Part shown: positions 1-10,883 of the stretch, piece after piece
How positions within the stretch are numbered: the first letter of the stretch is position 1
How the letters are laid out: each line of letters opens with the position of its first letter
Assembly: GCA_002633005.1 (NCBI GenBank)
Contig: NMRA01000229.1
Span: 547,694 to 573,569 of the forward strand
Source: Phoronis australis
Taxonomy: Eukaryota > Phoronida > Phoronidae
Direction of reading: 5' to 3'
DNA length: 25,876 bases
Translations under genes and position numbers: made by a program
The notes under the pieces: generated by a model
Seen by the model: only the letters and a program-made list of their open reading frames with translations
The model's database searches: none
Told to the model about the DNA's origin: nothing

Positions 1-2911
1 AAAATTACCTCTGTGTCTGCAAACACAATGCAGCTCAAATGCCGAGTTTTCACCATTGACTCAAACCAATTTAGCAAGGGCATTTAAGGTACGAAGGGAG
101 AGAATACGGAGCATATATATTCATATATTACAAGAACCATAAATATTTATGTGACTACTAAGGAATAGCTGAAACCGCATCACCGCCTGTTGTTTGTAAT
201 GAGGTGCCCTCTGGCGGTGTGTAGAATGGCCCAGAAACAGACCCAGCAAATGTCATTGGCTGTTTATTTTCTTCTCTTTAATACACATGTCTACTCAAAT
301 GGAATAAATGGGCTTGTACAACAACACAGAATTTAATTTAAACAAAAATCAAGCACGCAACTGCAGAAAATATCAGAACGAGCGCGTGCAAAATCATACG
401 CGATAAAAAGTGTTATGTCAAGTTGTAATTTCCATTTACGTTCCATTGAAAACCAACATATCAACCAAAAATAATAATGACCGCATTATTGTTATCATGT
501 ACTCATGAAGAAAAGAATAATAGTTGAGCAATAAACAAAATCCTTCACATGACAGAAGAACGCTGTCATAGTGAAAACACGCGTGACGGTGGGTTACCCT
601 CATACAGAAGACTCAGTGATGGATCTAAATGTAGGATGTCGTGAAGAGAGAGAGGGTCCAATTACAGTTTCTGTAATTAAAACGTTTGTGTATGGTCAAA
701 ACGACATGTTTTTGTCCTTCATTTTTATCCATTTGATTTTGTAAGAATGGGCTCAAGCACTGAAGTTTTCTAAAGGTTGATCAGATTCGATAATGCCAAT
801 TACCAAAAAGTCGAGAGCAAACATCCCATTTTTGATAGAGAGTTGCTGCATCTAGACTTGAAACTGATACGGTTGGAAAGCTAACATCTCTTTTAAACAT
901 CTGTATTTTCACTTAATTAACATTTTACAAAAACGGCCTTGAAGAAAAAACAGAGCTCAAGAAAATTGTATTTTGAAGTTTATTGTATCCTGTCGCGGTA
1001 GTGCAGGCGTCTTTGATTCCATGACGGCTACTTATCGGTGACGTTAATCGGTTGACAGGTCTGGGCGAAATGTAGCGGTCGCCGTAATCGAACACAAGTC
1101 TTCAAATAGGTAACCTAGTAGACAAAATGACGGGAAATTTTGGATAGTTTACATTTATCTGCAGTAATAAGCGAGAAAACGTTTTCAATTAGTCCTTGTT
1201 GGTTTGAAATACGCGTAGTTTAGACTGTGCAAATAATGAACAACTCGTACACGCGCGCACCCAGCGTAAAATATATAGAAATGTAGGGGGGCTCGAATTT
1301 TTCGGTATACGGACCTTTTACTGACAAAAATCAAATAGGCCTAAAAAATAAAAAGCGGGCCAGTAGGTTCAGGCCTTCGAATTGTGCATCCGCGCAGGAT
1401 TCCTATCGACTTTGTGGACTTTTGTCTCGTTTACTCTGACTTTTTGTTTCGATGAGGCGGATCTTTTTGCCCAATTCGCCAAATTGGGTGCGCCCATGTC
1501 GTACATATACCTTTGAAGAATAGGAACTGCGTAATTGCTGTCACAAAATTTAACTGAAACGAACTCTTTCAATAAAATGGTTTCTGGACATCGTATTCGT
1601 TTCGTGACGAAACTTTCACCACTTGGGAAAATGATCGGCTATAAATATAAAAATTTAGGCCATTTCATGCGGTAATTGAACCTGATGTGATAATATTCTG
1701 GAAATGAAAAGTTGCATTAACATTCTTACTTGTGCTGGTTACGTCAGAGTTTGTTTACCGCTCATCGCGAACATTGTAAGTTGTAGACGAGGAACAGCAA
1801 TAAACCGCGGATTCACCTGTTACGAAAATGTTTGAGCATTCAGACACGAATGTCGCATTCGGTTGCCGCGAGGGCCCGTATTGTGCGTGGCCCGTAGGGC
1901 GCCCATGTGATTACGGGATAGATTCCCGAAATGAGCGACAACAAACCGGTCAGATACAGGTGCCGAGCTACACAATCGCGACGCCAATGATGGTTCGCGG
2001 GAAGCAAAATAATAAACGACAGTCTATAGCCGTGAGCAAGTACTCAGCGAGTTGGATGGCGTGATGGGTTTTGTCACTATTAAGAGTAATCATTCTGTTT
2101 ACCCAAGCAGGCAAAACAGATGCGTTTTATTTCCACGGGACTGGATGAGAGAAAGAAAACCGGAATAGACACGGTTTGGGGGCTACATGACTGTGATAAT
2201 TGGGCCATAATGAGCGCGATTTGGCAAGCCGAGCTATACAGAATTTCTATAGCCGTTTTATTGAATACTGGTCGAAAGTTTAAACTAGCACCTCCTCTGT
2301 TTGTCCTGATTGTCGACGCATAATTTTCTGTCATGTATCCTTGAGTTTGCGCTTGATTATTAAATGCAATATCAATATCCAACGGTACGTATCACCTTCG
2401 GATTTTTACGGGATGTTAACATTTAAATAACCAGTGGGATGATGTTCTGGTTCCAAAACATATCTCACGAACAAATCTTGAATTGACTTCTTATCTCAGC
2501 GGCGTTATGTTCGGTACTAACTTAGAGCGCATGCACTGGTGAGGCGGCAAGCCGACGTGCAAGTGCAAGGTGTTCAAAACCCAGAAATTGTGACGGAAAT
2601 AATGTACTCTCGACAAGTAAATCGATGAACCCTGAAATGCAGCCAATTGTAAAGATATTCAATGGAATTAATCAACAGTGACAGCTCGAAAGTGGTCAAA
2701 AAATATTTGTGTTTTTCATTTTTGAAAATATTTTTGGAGAAACTATTGAATAATCTGAAATTTACCAATACAAATCAAATAACAAAGTCATTATAAGTTT
2801 TATAATTGATATTTTTAACAAACAAATACACAAAACAACTGGAAAGTATGTGAAAATGCTTTAACTCAAAGTTTGAGGCTACTGACATCGTCTCTGAGAA
2901 TTTGAAAAATT
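1..2911. other. stretch without a recognised gene
   Basis: Both strands carry only short open frames with no recognisable domain or splice pattern. The only item of note is a minus-strand match (13 of 14) to the CTCF-like core CCASYAGRKGGCRS at 204-217, which could be chance. I see no RNA gene, terminal repeat or tandem repeat here. Confidence 0.6.
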
Positions 2912-3019
2912 GCCGGGTTTCCTGTCCCATCCCCGGGGGTTCCTGCTTGAAGATCGGGGTTTCTTGTTTTGAAGGCAGGGATTCTTGTTTTACGGGCTGG
3001 TTAGCTGCTTTGAAGGTCT
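2912..3019 (+). repeat. 22-bp minisatellite, about five degenerate units
   Basis: Units can be laid out at 2912-2933, 2934-2955, 2956-2977, 2978-3000 and 2999-3019, all variants of GGGTTTCTTGTTTTGAAGGC. The third and fourth units are the most alike. The 22-bp period is not a multiple of three, so the array does not encode a repeated peptide, and the open frame running through it has no other support. Confidence 0.65.
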
Positions 3020-3556
3020 ACTTCGGACTCCGGGATATCAGAGGACCTCTAGAGGTGTCTGATGTCGTCCGAGGAATGCCCGGGCAACGTGCACTTCTAA
3101 TAAGGTTGTCTTAAGAGAAACTGCGGCGGGTTGTACTGTGAAAGGTTCAATAGAATATTTGCTCGGATTTCTTTGCCTTCCATTTGCCTGTCGTTGTTGA
3201 CAACTGCATAAATATAGTAAGCTTTGACAATTACGCTTCTGATTTGTGGCTGCTGTAACAACAAGAAAAGATTAGTTGATGCCTTCCCGCATTCATGTTG
3301 TGTGACCACTCAAGATAACAACAATGCGATTCAGAATACTTTTCTAGTTCATTTCCGGAGCACGTGTTTACGGAATTGCGACACGTATTTCTAGCTGGTA
3401 CACTTTAGCCCATAATGCCTTGGTTCAGTCAGTGGCATTATGAATGACAAGACCAACACAATCTCTCATTGCCTCATTGCAGCATGCAACTTTTAGATTG
3501 ACGAATTTCGGGCAAACTGGATACGTAGTTCAGTCTTGCGCGACAAAATCTAGCCA
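3020..3556. other. stretch without a recognised gene
   Basis: No domain-bearing open frame, repeat or RNA gene was recognised here. Confidence 0.5.
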
Positions 3557-3620
3557 AAACCACGTGCTCTCATTGAAAATGCACGGCAATATCTCGCGTA
3601 ATCTCGCGAAGTCTTGCGAG
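3557..3620 (-). repeat. dispersed CGCG-rich repeat, inverted copy
   Basis: Read on the minus strand, this segment matches 25427-25490. Both have a CGCGAGAT core, then a GCCGTGCA block, then GAGCACGTG. Related plus-strand sequence occurs at 23905-23947 and 25223-25265. It is therefore a family member in opposite orientation to the other three. The family type (SINE, MITE or other) cannot be decided because no full-length boundaries are visible. Confidence 0.55.
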
Positions 3621-3692
3621 GGCGCTGTGATTTGAAGTGTTTACTTGGTTTGTTCTGGAAACAGCACCCTATCCCTTGTTTGCTGAATTTCA

Positions 3693-3764
3693 TCTTGTTC
3701 GCTCGAAACCGTCTTGTTCGCTCGAATGTCCGTTTTTATTCGAAATTGTCTTGTTTGGTCGCTG
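3693..3764 (+). repeat. short 19-bp direct repeat
   Basis: The 15-mer TCTTGTTCGCTCGAA occurs at 3693 and again at 3712, followed by a weaker TCTTGTTTGGTCGC at 3749. A minus-strand open frame of 137 codons across 3641-4054 reads through it, but it has no recognisable domain and I do not treat it as a gene. Confidence 0.5.
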
Positions 3765-4284
3765 TTAATTCGATCGAAACTATTTGTCTTAACCACATGA
3801 CATTTTCGCGTTCCTTCGAGTTGTCCGTTCAAAAACTTGTTGTTTGTCCAAAAGCTATTCATGACTGTTTGACGACTTGAGTTTAACAGACGTCTTGTTG
3901 GCGAAGTTGTCTTATAATCAAGAGCAACGAAAAGCGTTGAAATGTGGCCATGAATGCACCGAACTGAATCGGTATGCTTGTTTTTAGTATCATAAAAACG
4001 TCCATAACATGGCGTAAGATACGTCGGACCTGTCTGAAAACAAAAAGGTGTCATTATCTCCTCAATATAAAACTATTTGCCACATTTCATGAATATCAGT
4101 GTAGGAACTCCTAAGATACAGAGGCAAACGCGAAAGAATTCGAATGTCACTAGGAGGCACTTTGCGGTCGGATACGTGCGAACGAAGTCGTTACGTGCTC
4201 TCAAGTTCGTAGGAATACACCGGACAAATTTTATAAATATTCTTCAAAGACGTTTAGGGAATATAGCTGTAGGTGCAGAAAATT

Positions 4285-4298
4285 CATCTAGGTGGCGC
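4285..4298 (+). promoter_or_regulatory. CTCF-core-like motif in array
   Basis: CATCTAGGTGGCGC matches the CTCF-type core CCASYAGRKGGCRS at 12 of 14 positions. It belongs to a unit of the tandem array. Binding is an inference only. Confidence 0.3.
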
Positions 4299-4518
4299 TG
4301 CAGTTGCCGGACTCGTCCGATCATCAACGTCAATCGTTTACTTATCAGTAGTAAAACATTTGCAAACTGTCATAATCAACCTGTGAGCAGTTTGACGGAT
4401 GCAGAGGTGGACGATAAAACACAAACTCGAACAAAGTCAAAATAGCCATTAGTAGGTGCAAAGTCGGTCGAATCCATACGAAAATTAAAAGGCGCCGTTG
4501 TTGCCATAATAGAAACTT

Positions 4519-4644
4519 CAGGGTCGGATCCACAATGTTTAGTATAGCGGGGCCAGGACAGAGTATTAGCCAGGATTTTGCCCGTCAGGCATTCGCACCC
4601 CCGAACTGCCAAATGGAATTTGGCCCTCTCTAAATCTGCCACTG
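4519..4644 (+). mobile_element. short MITE (hAT-like ends), deleted copy
   Basis: The sequence aligns almost throughout with 21753-21909 and lacks about 30 bp near the right end. The left end CAGGGTCGGATCC is an inverted match to the right end, which reads TAAATCTGCCACTG. Ends of the form CAGTGGCGGAT are typical of hAT-superfamily MITEs, so that class is inferred. No convincing 8-bp target duplication remains. It sits inside the degenerate tandem array, between the boxes at 4446 and 4720, and accounts for the enlarged spacing there. Confidence 0.65.
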
Positions 4645-4719
4645 AACATAGTGGTAAACTTAATGAAGACTATAAAGGAACTCTGAAGATACAGCGGCAA
4701 ATTTTGCAATCTAATATTG

Positions 4720-4733
4720 CCACTAGGGGACAG
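4720..4733 (+). promoter_or_regulatory. CTCF-core-like motif in array
   Basis: CCACTAGGGGACAG matches the CTCF-type core at 13 of 14 positions and lies 32 bp after a GATACAG box, the same phase as its neighbours in the array. Confidence 0.35.
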
Positions 4734-4845
4734 CAGGAGTGACGTCCGTCTAATACGCTTGATCATCAGTTGTCAAACCATCGAAAACAATTGGATACTT
4801 AAAGAGTTTCGGAGATACAGTCGCGGACGAAAAATGAACAACATA

Positions 4846-4859
4846 CCACTAGGGTGCGC
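4846..4859 (+). promoter_or_regulatory. CTCF-core-like motif in array
   Basis: CCACTAGGGTGCGC matches the CTCF-type core at 13 of 14 positions and lies 32 bp after the GATACAG box at 4814. Confidence 0.35.
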
Positions 4860-5228
4860 CACAGTAATTGACCCACTCCAAAAATCAAGGTCGGCCATGT
4901 TCTTCTCAGCAGAAACACATCTGCTCGTTTTCATAATGATCTGTCATGCGGTTTGGAAAATAAAGAGGATGACGCAAAAAGTGAACTCAAGCATTCTGGT
5001 TGTGCAGAATGCAGCACGCCAAATCCGTCTGAAAACGACTAGGTGGACACAAAAATAGCCTAGAAAAATAATAAAAAATGGCCAATACCTGGCCTAAAAT
5101 CCCTCCAATCCGTTCGAAAATAATAACGCCTCGTCGTCTCTCCTTTAATAAGACAAACATTTGCCGAATGTCAGAAAATCTGTCCAGGAAATCTAAAGAT
5201 ACAGAGGCGAATGTCCAAAATAAAAGTT

Positions 5229-5242
5229 CCACTAGAGGGCAC
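5229..5242 (+). promoter_or_regulatory. perfect CTCF-core-like motif in array
   Basis: CCACTAGAGGGCAC satisfies every position of the published core CCASYAGRKGGCRS and lies 31 bp after the GATACAG box at 5198. This is the best-preserved unit. The motif match is seen directly; protein binding in this organism is inference. Confidence 0.45.
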
Positions 5243-5640
5243 AGAGGTAATCAGATTCCCTAATCGTCGTACGTTGTTCATTAGAAAGCACAGAGCTTCT
5301 ACAAATACTTTAGGAGATAGCGCTTCCAACTCAAAAATAAACAAAATTGACTCAAGAGCCCACCACAGAAGTCGAATCCGTTCGTAAGTCGTGGTCTTTT
5401 CTACAGGGGCAGATACACTAATTTCACGGTGCTTCTTAAAGGGGTTAGGCGGATAAAGAGAGACGACCACCAAAAACCGAACTTAAAAATAATGAAAAGG
5501 GCCACTAGTGAGTGGTGCAGGATACGCCAAATCCGTCCCAAAATGACAAGGCGGTGCCATCTCCTTAATAGAAACCTATAATTTTCCAAATTTCATAAAA
5601 ATCTGTCAAAGATTCAGAAGCAACTGTTTTGAATTGGACG

Positions 5641-8265
5641 AAACAAAAGTAGAGTATCTTTAAAATGGCTTTACATGTATGTGTTTTATTACGATCACAC
5701 CTCCATGCGTGCTCATCGTTTTATTAAGACTAGATAACACTACCGCAAGTTGTTCGAATTTTTACTATTCCGAATGAAGATTGTACCAGGCTTAATCTAT
5801 AATTATTGCATCTCCGAGCTCAAGTAACGGGCATTGAATTGACCATGGACGCAAAGTCATCGGTCTCATTACTGCGCCTTAATTAGCACCAATTACCTGA
5901 CATCCGACCGATGTAACGCGAACACCGTCTTCAAATTAACAATAATCTGCAGAGCTTCAAATGCCTCATATTGTATTTCGCCAAACAAGCTGGCGCACGG
6001 TTTTGTCACAGATAACACGTACAATTAAACTGTAGGGCGGGATACTAATCAGTCTGTTTGCGAGTGTTTTAGTGTGCGACATGTTCGCAGCCAGAGACAT
6101 TGTTTTTCAGTGTCTACACAATACAAGTTATTTATTAAGAAGAAATGTTTTAAAGAAGTCTACGCGAATTGATTTTCTTTTTCGAGATGTTTAGATGCAC
6201 CCAAAACAGTAAAAAGGTGATACGTGGCCTGACGCCTTTTGCTGGTGGCCTGATTATGACTCGGACCGCTTGGCGAGCTTTCGTTTTCTAATGGGCGAAA
6301 TTATCCAATCTGCATGCTATTCTCAGGACATTTAAAAGACAAGTAAACTTGGCACTCGTTCTGTAGACGCAATAAACACGCAAAAACTTAACTGAGATCA
6401 CTGCACAAGTCTTCCCACCACAAGAAAAAAAACTGTGATCACACTACACTAGCTCCACTAGCGAGATTCTTACGTCTACGCATCTCAACCCTGCATAATC
6501 TGTCGATTTCCCGCAGACAGATCATGATTCTATGCCGATGTCCAAAGCCTTTGCTGGGAAGGACAGATCTCTATCAAATAACGATGAGTCTTGTCTTCCA
6601 TGTCACATTTTAGGGCCAGTCGCAGTAGAACCCGGTAATTACCTGGATCACCTAGCGAATGGCAATCCTATCCAGCCAAAAGACTAGATGAGTCAGAAAT
6701 CGTCAGATAGCGCTTAGAGTTAAATAAACGACACATAAGAAATAGTCTGTTGTATATAAGTTGCTTAGCTCCGAAAGCAAAAAGGTAGCATTCACTAACG
6801 GTAGCTGCATGTGAACGCATCCAAAGGTAATTGGTGAACCATAGCATGCACACACCCAGGGGGCTTGGGGGCCTCGAACGAGCCCCACATTTGGTTAAGA
6901 GGGTAAAAAAGGTCAACCTCAGAGAAACAAAAAGTCCGAGAAAACGAAACAAAAGTCCACCAAAAGGGCGCAGACGCACAGTTCACAAACCTGAAGGTGG
7001 CACACGTTTTTTTTTTCTTAATACCCCGCTTTTTTGTTAGCAAAAGATCCACTTTGTCAGAGATTTGAGACCCCCCCCCATGTTAAAGGCAGGGTGCGCG
7101 CATATATGTACGTAGGCCATGCTTCAAGTCGAGATACCTGGAAGAAGACATGTTGTTCTTCGATCACAATACCCATCTAAATATGGTGACCAAGTCATTG
7201 CTCGTTACGATTCTGAGTGTCGGAACCTTTTCATATTTTTATGAGTTGAATAAAAGTAACGTTATCTGTTCAGGCGTTCTTGTAAATAACTGCAGTGTAC
7301 ATGTAGGTAAAGGATTACGCCTTGTACTATAGAGCAGTCTCTTACGTAGGAGTATTAATGAGTGCGGTAATTGAAAGAATAATTCGTCCAATTCTCACGG
7401 CTAATTTCACGCTTTCAGTCCATTTCAAAGAGGGCAATTCACATTCGTCATAATTAGGGCGATTTAATTGAACAAAACTCAGTCAAGAATACCTTGATAT
7501 CTTGAGGAGATGCAATCAACTGGGCCCAGCGAACGGCGAGGAAATTTCCGTTGTATTGCATTAAAATCATTATGTTACGATCGTCAACAATTTTCGCTCT
7601 TGTTATTTCCGGATTTTCTCAGAACTTTGATCAGCTCTCCTTCGATATAATTGCGTATCATTTACTTAAAAAGACCGCCATGCGCTAGCAACTAAGATAA
7701 ATTCTCGGATCTCGATAAGAACTAATTATTGATTTTTAGTCTTACAACATTGCCGTGAAATACACAATAGATATAACTAGAAGTGAGGACCTGTTCGTGA
7801 TTACCGACGACTAATGCGAAAGTAGGTGATGGATATATGGTGGACACAAATGACTCAACGAACAACATCGGTTTTGATTGCCAAGAATTTCCGCAAACAG
7901 ACCCCACCCCAGACATAGGCTTAAGGGCCCTTCGTGTTTACTAGCAATTTTTTCCGACTATTAGTCCGTGTGTTTATTTCCAGAGACATGATTAAAATGT
8001 TCAATCTAAGGTTTGCATTGGGATTCTCTGACTGAACTACGTAAGCTAATGACAAACAAAACATGATTAACTACGAAACAGCGCTCATTAAGAGTTCCTT
8101 TTGATTACTCCAAAAGCAAACAAGGGTGCCGGGGATTATTCGATCTCCGTACGGTTCTGGCTGAAATAAGTTCAATGTTTTCCTTGCGGAAAAATTTAAA
8201 ACTTGTGATTTGCAGTTGAAAACTCTTCCGTGCGTCGTATGCATGGCATATTATTTTTGCGTGTC
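5641..8265. other. stretch without a recognised gene
   Basis: Only short open frames without domains. It holds one dispersed-repeat segment (6435-6500) and a C9 homopolymer at 7071-7079. A T-rich run near 7010-7018 is not preceded by anything resembling a polymerase III gene. Confidence 0.55.
6435..6500 (+). repeat. dispersed repeat segment shared with 25285-25345
   Basis: The block GCGAGATTCTTACGTCTACG at 6461-6480 recurs exactly at 25307-25326. The flanks also match (GTGATCACA upstream, CTCARCCCTG and TGTCGAT downstream), although this copy has an extra insertion after CCCTG. It is a fragment of a larger dispersed family whose limits I cannot define. Confidence 0.6.
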
Positions 8266-9361
8266 GTGTTTAAACCATTTAATCAACTCAACTATTTGTT
8301 ATATGCTCTTAAATTTTGGTAGTTCAGATGCTTATATCGGACCATCATTGACCACTTCCAAAACTGGGAGTATATGTTTAAAAGCAAGAAAGTGGGCTTT
8401 TTAGGTTTCCTATTTTTTCAAGCTTCATCCAATTTTGTTTTTCATATTTTCATGATGCATGTTCTTTACCCCTTTCCCCTCCCCTTGAGTAAACGTAATA
8501 TAGGTACTATAAACTATATTAACTGGTCTTCATTCCGCGGTGATATGTCGCTGGCGCATATTCCGCTTTTAGGTAGAGGCCAACAAGCGGAAGGGTACCA
8601 GAAAGGAAAAGATGCCCTTTCCGAGTATAGGATCTCGAGCTAACTATCAATTAGTGCTGGCAAGAGAAAAGCAATAGTATAGAAATACGAAAACACTTTA
8701 TATTTGAATAGTAATTACAGAATCCCCGTCAACCTTTTCCGTCACTGTCGGTTAGTTGTCACTGCTTCACAGTGTTCAGTTACTAAACAGATATCTTGCG
8801 CCTTCTATCGGAATTTTTGGAACTCATCCACGTGAAGTTAAGGTGCATTTCGCCGGGATCTCGTCCAAAATTACACTAACATTTGAATGTAAGGGATTCT
8901 AGGGTAATTGTGTGCTTGTGTGGAGGTTACATTTGCAACTGACCCAGGTTCGCACATGTTGACCACAACGGTAAGATATTACGTCAAATTTGCGGGTTTT
9001 CGACGGAAGTGAACTTATGTGCATGCGCATACATGTATAATGGTGCCAATTCTAAGGAATTTTAAGAAAAATACTGATTTTACCCAACCCAGAATGGATG
9101 CTAGGGAAGATTTTAATCATGTAACGGAATTGCAGAGTGATATTGACAATACATATAACAAAATATGCAGCCTGATTAATAAACGAAATCGCAGTATTCA
9201 TGAAATGCAATTTGAACTTATCGGCGAAAAGTGAAAAGAGTTTAATGGCTAAACATCATTTTGGGCCGACGAATCACAACACTTTTGGAACAGCTGGAGA
9301 AAAAAACGGAAACGAGTGTAAACCTTCAGGAAAGAATTGCACAATTGGAGCCCAAAATGCT
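8266..9361 (+). repeat. 1.1-kb repeat unit A
   Basis: This unit aligns end to end with 9779-10883. It starts GTGTTTAAACCATTTAA, runs through a T-rich tract and an AACTGGTCTTCATTCC-type block, then a block of weak coding character (FATDPGSHMLTTT at about 8932-8970, followed by GTAAGA), then a frame reading VTELQSDIDNTYNKICSLIN at 9120-9180. Two readings of 9250-9355 compete. One gives FWADESQHFWNSWRKKRKR, like the linker between endonuclease and reverse transcriptase in LINEs. The other gives a coiled-coil-like frame ending QLEPKMLAEK. The unit is frameshifted and not an intact gene. It continues into the reverse-transcriptase relic at 9552, which favours a non-LTR retrotransposon origin. Confidence 0.6.
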
Positions 9362-9551
9362 GGCGGAAAAGTAAGCAACTAATATTTATTTCGGCTGAGT
9401 AGTGGAGGGCAAACTGTTCTGAGTTTTATATCTCGTGATGACAAATTGGTCAATGATGTTAAATCAATTTTGTCAGATGCAGAGAATCCATTCTGTCACC
9501 CGGAGTATCTGACAATCGCCCATCAATTGTCAAGAGTTTTCTGGAAAAAAA

Positions 9552-9629
9552 AATTCGTTTGCAGAGGTGACTGATCTTGTATTTATACTTAAAAGGGAAA
9601 AAGCAACCGGTATTGATGGAATTCCCTAG
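9552..9629 (+). pseudogene. reverse transcriptase fragment, LINE-type
   Basis: The frame encodes about 25 residues, beginning NSFAEVTDLVF and ending KREKATGIDGIP before a TAG at 9627. The pattern of an amphipathic helix followed by KAxGxDGIP is characteristic of the N-terminal fingers region of non-LTR retrotransposon reverse transcriptases. Catalytic motifs further downstream are absent: the sequence after 9630 has no matching frame. It is a decayed fragment, probably the continuation of unit A (8266-9361). The match rests on this short motif, so the clade cannot be named. Confidence 0.55.
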
Positions 9630-9778
9630 TGATGTTTAAAAATAATAACCTGGTTTAATTTTAGTGAAATGATTTAATTTGACTGGATCGCTAGCGTTCT
9701 CAACTACAAAATCAAATATCTCTGTCCCGACTGCCTTCTAAAGTTGAACAGGAATTCTTGAAACTAAATCGGGATTTC

Positions 9779-10883
9779 GTGTTCAAACCATTTAAGCAAC
9801 TCAATAAATGCTCTTAATTTTAAGTTGTTTGGATGCTTACAACGGCCAACGTCGATCACTTCCAAAACTGGGGCGTATAGGCTTGAAGGCAAGAAAACAG
9901 GCTTATTAAGTTTCCTATTTTTCCATTCTTCATCCTATTTTTATTTTTATTTTTCATGTTTTATGTTTTGCATTTTTTCTGTACCCCCTTGCCCCCCAGG
10001 ATTGAATGTAATATACAACTGTAGGAACTCTATATTACATTAACTGGACCTCATTCCATGTCGATATGTCATTGGCGCAGGTTCCGCTTACAGGCCGAGG
10101 CCAACAAACGGAAAATAGAAAGGGGTACTGGAAAGGAAAATATGCGATTCCGAGTATAGAACCTCGGGTTACTAACCAATATTACCGGTAAGAGAAAAAC
10201 AATTGTATAGTGATGTGAAAAATTTTATATTTGAATAGTTGTTTCAGAAGCACCGTCACTCTCTTCCGTAATTGTCGGTGGATTGGCCACTGCTTCACAG
10301 TGTTCCGCTATTAAGCAGACATCTCGCGCCTTCTATCGGAAATTTCGGAACTCGTCCACGTGAAGTGAATGTGCATTTCGCCGGGATCTCGTCCAAAACT
10401 GCATTTAACATTTGAGAGTAAAGTGTTCTAAGGTAACTTGTGTGCTTGTGTGGAGGTTACTATGGCAACTGACCCAAGTTCACACATGATGACCACAACA
10501 GTAAGTTATTAGGTCAAATTTGCGGGTTTTCGACGGAAGTGGACTTTGCTTATCTGCATGTACCTGTAACTGTGCCAATTCCGTGGAATTTTATGAAAAA
10601 TGCTGATTTTACCCAACCCAGAATGGATGCTAAGGAGGATTTTAATCATGTAACGGAATTGCAGAGTGATATTGACAATACATATAACAAAATATGCAGC
10701 CTGATTAATAAACGAAATGCCAGTTTTCTTGAAATGCAATTTGAACTGTTCGGCTAAAACTAAATGAGTTTTAGGCTAAATGCCATTTTGGGGTGACGAA
10801 TCACAGCACTTTGGAACGGCGGAAGTAAAAACGGAAACAAGTGTAAATCTTCAAGACAGAATTCCACAATTTGAGCCAATGCT
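9779..10883 (+). repeat. 1.1-kb repeat unit B
   Basis: Second copy of the unit at 8266-9361, shifted by about 1.5 kb in the same orientation. The copies share all blocks in order, differ by many substitutions and small indels, and stop matching after the sequence GAGCC-AATGCT. Beyond that point unit A runs into a reverse-transcriptase relic, while this copy runs into an unrelated tail (10884-12075). The tandem pair could be two independent insertions at one hotspot or one composite element. Confidence 0.65.
10462..10506 (+). other. candidate start codon, short frame and splice donor in unit B
   Basis: An ATG in fair context (TTACTATGG) opens MATDPSSHMMTTT, followed at once by GTAAGT, a consensus splice donor. 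Unit A has the same frame without the ATG (TTG instead) and with GTAAGA at 8971. This could be the leader exon of an element-encoded transcript. It is equally possible that the donor match is chance, since no acceptor has been assigned. Confidence 0.25.

Larger units (their letters stand above)
4077..5640 (+). repeat. degenerate tandem array with CTCF-core-like boxes
   Basis: Three boxes recur in fixed order: a TTGCCAAATTTCAT-like box (4077, 5582; variants near 4223 and 5159), a GATACAGAGGC-like box (4115, 4688, 4814, 5198; variants 4249, 5606), and a CCACTAGRGGGC-like box. The third box starts 31-33 bp after the GATACA box in the four clearest units (4147, 4720, 4846, 5229). Weaker versions sit at 4285, 4446, 5036 and 5502. 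Downstream of the box, GCCAAATCCGTC-like sequence recurs at about 5018 and 5525. Spacing between boxes is about 126-193 bp, or twice that where a unit has lost its box or been interrupted. The array is old: indels are frequent and no two units are close to identical. Open frames of 113-122 codons inside it have no domain and are probably chance. Confidence 0.7.

Noticed and set aside
3641-4054. 137-codon minus-strand open frame, among the longest in the window
   Set aside because: No domain, runs through a 19-bp direct repeat, no splice or start support, and low-complexity composition.
4077-5058. Open frames of 122 and 113 codons on the plus strand
   Set aside because: They lie in a degenerate tandem array with indels between units; no domain, and the frame is not conserved from unit to unit.
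7008-7034. T-rich runs considered as polymerase III terminators
   Set aside because: No A-box or B-box pair and no structured RNA upstream.
6831-7052. Lysine- and arginine-rich overlapping frames on both strands
   Set aside because: Composition bias from A-rich and G-rich tracts; no domain and no splice structure.
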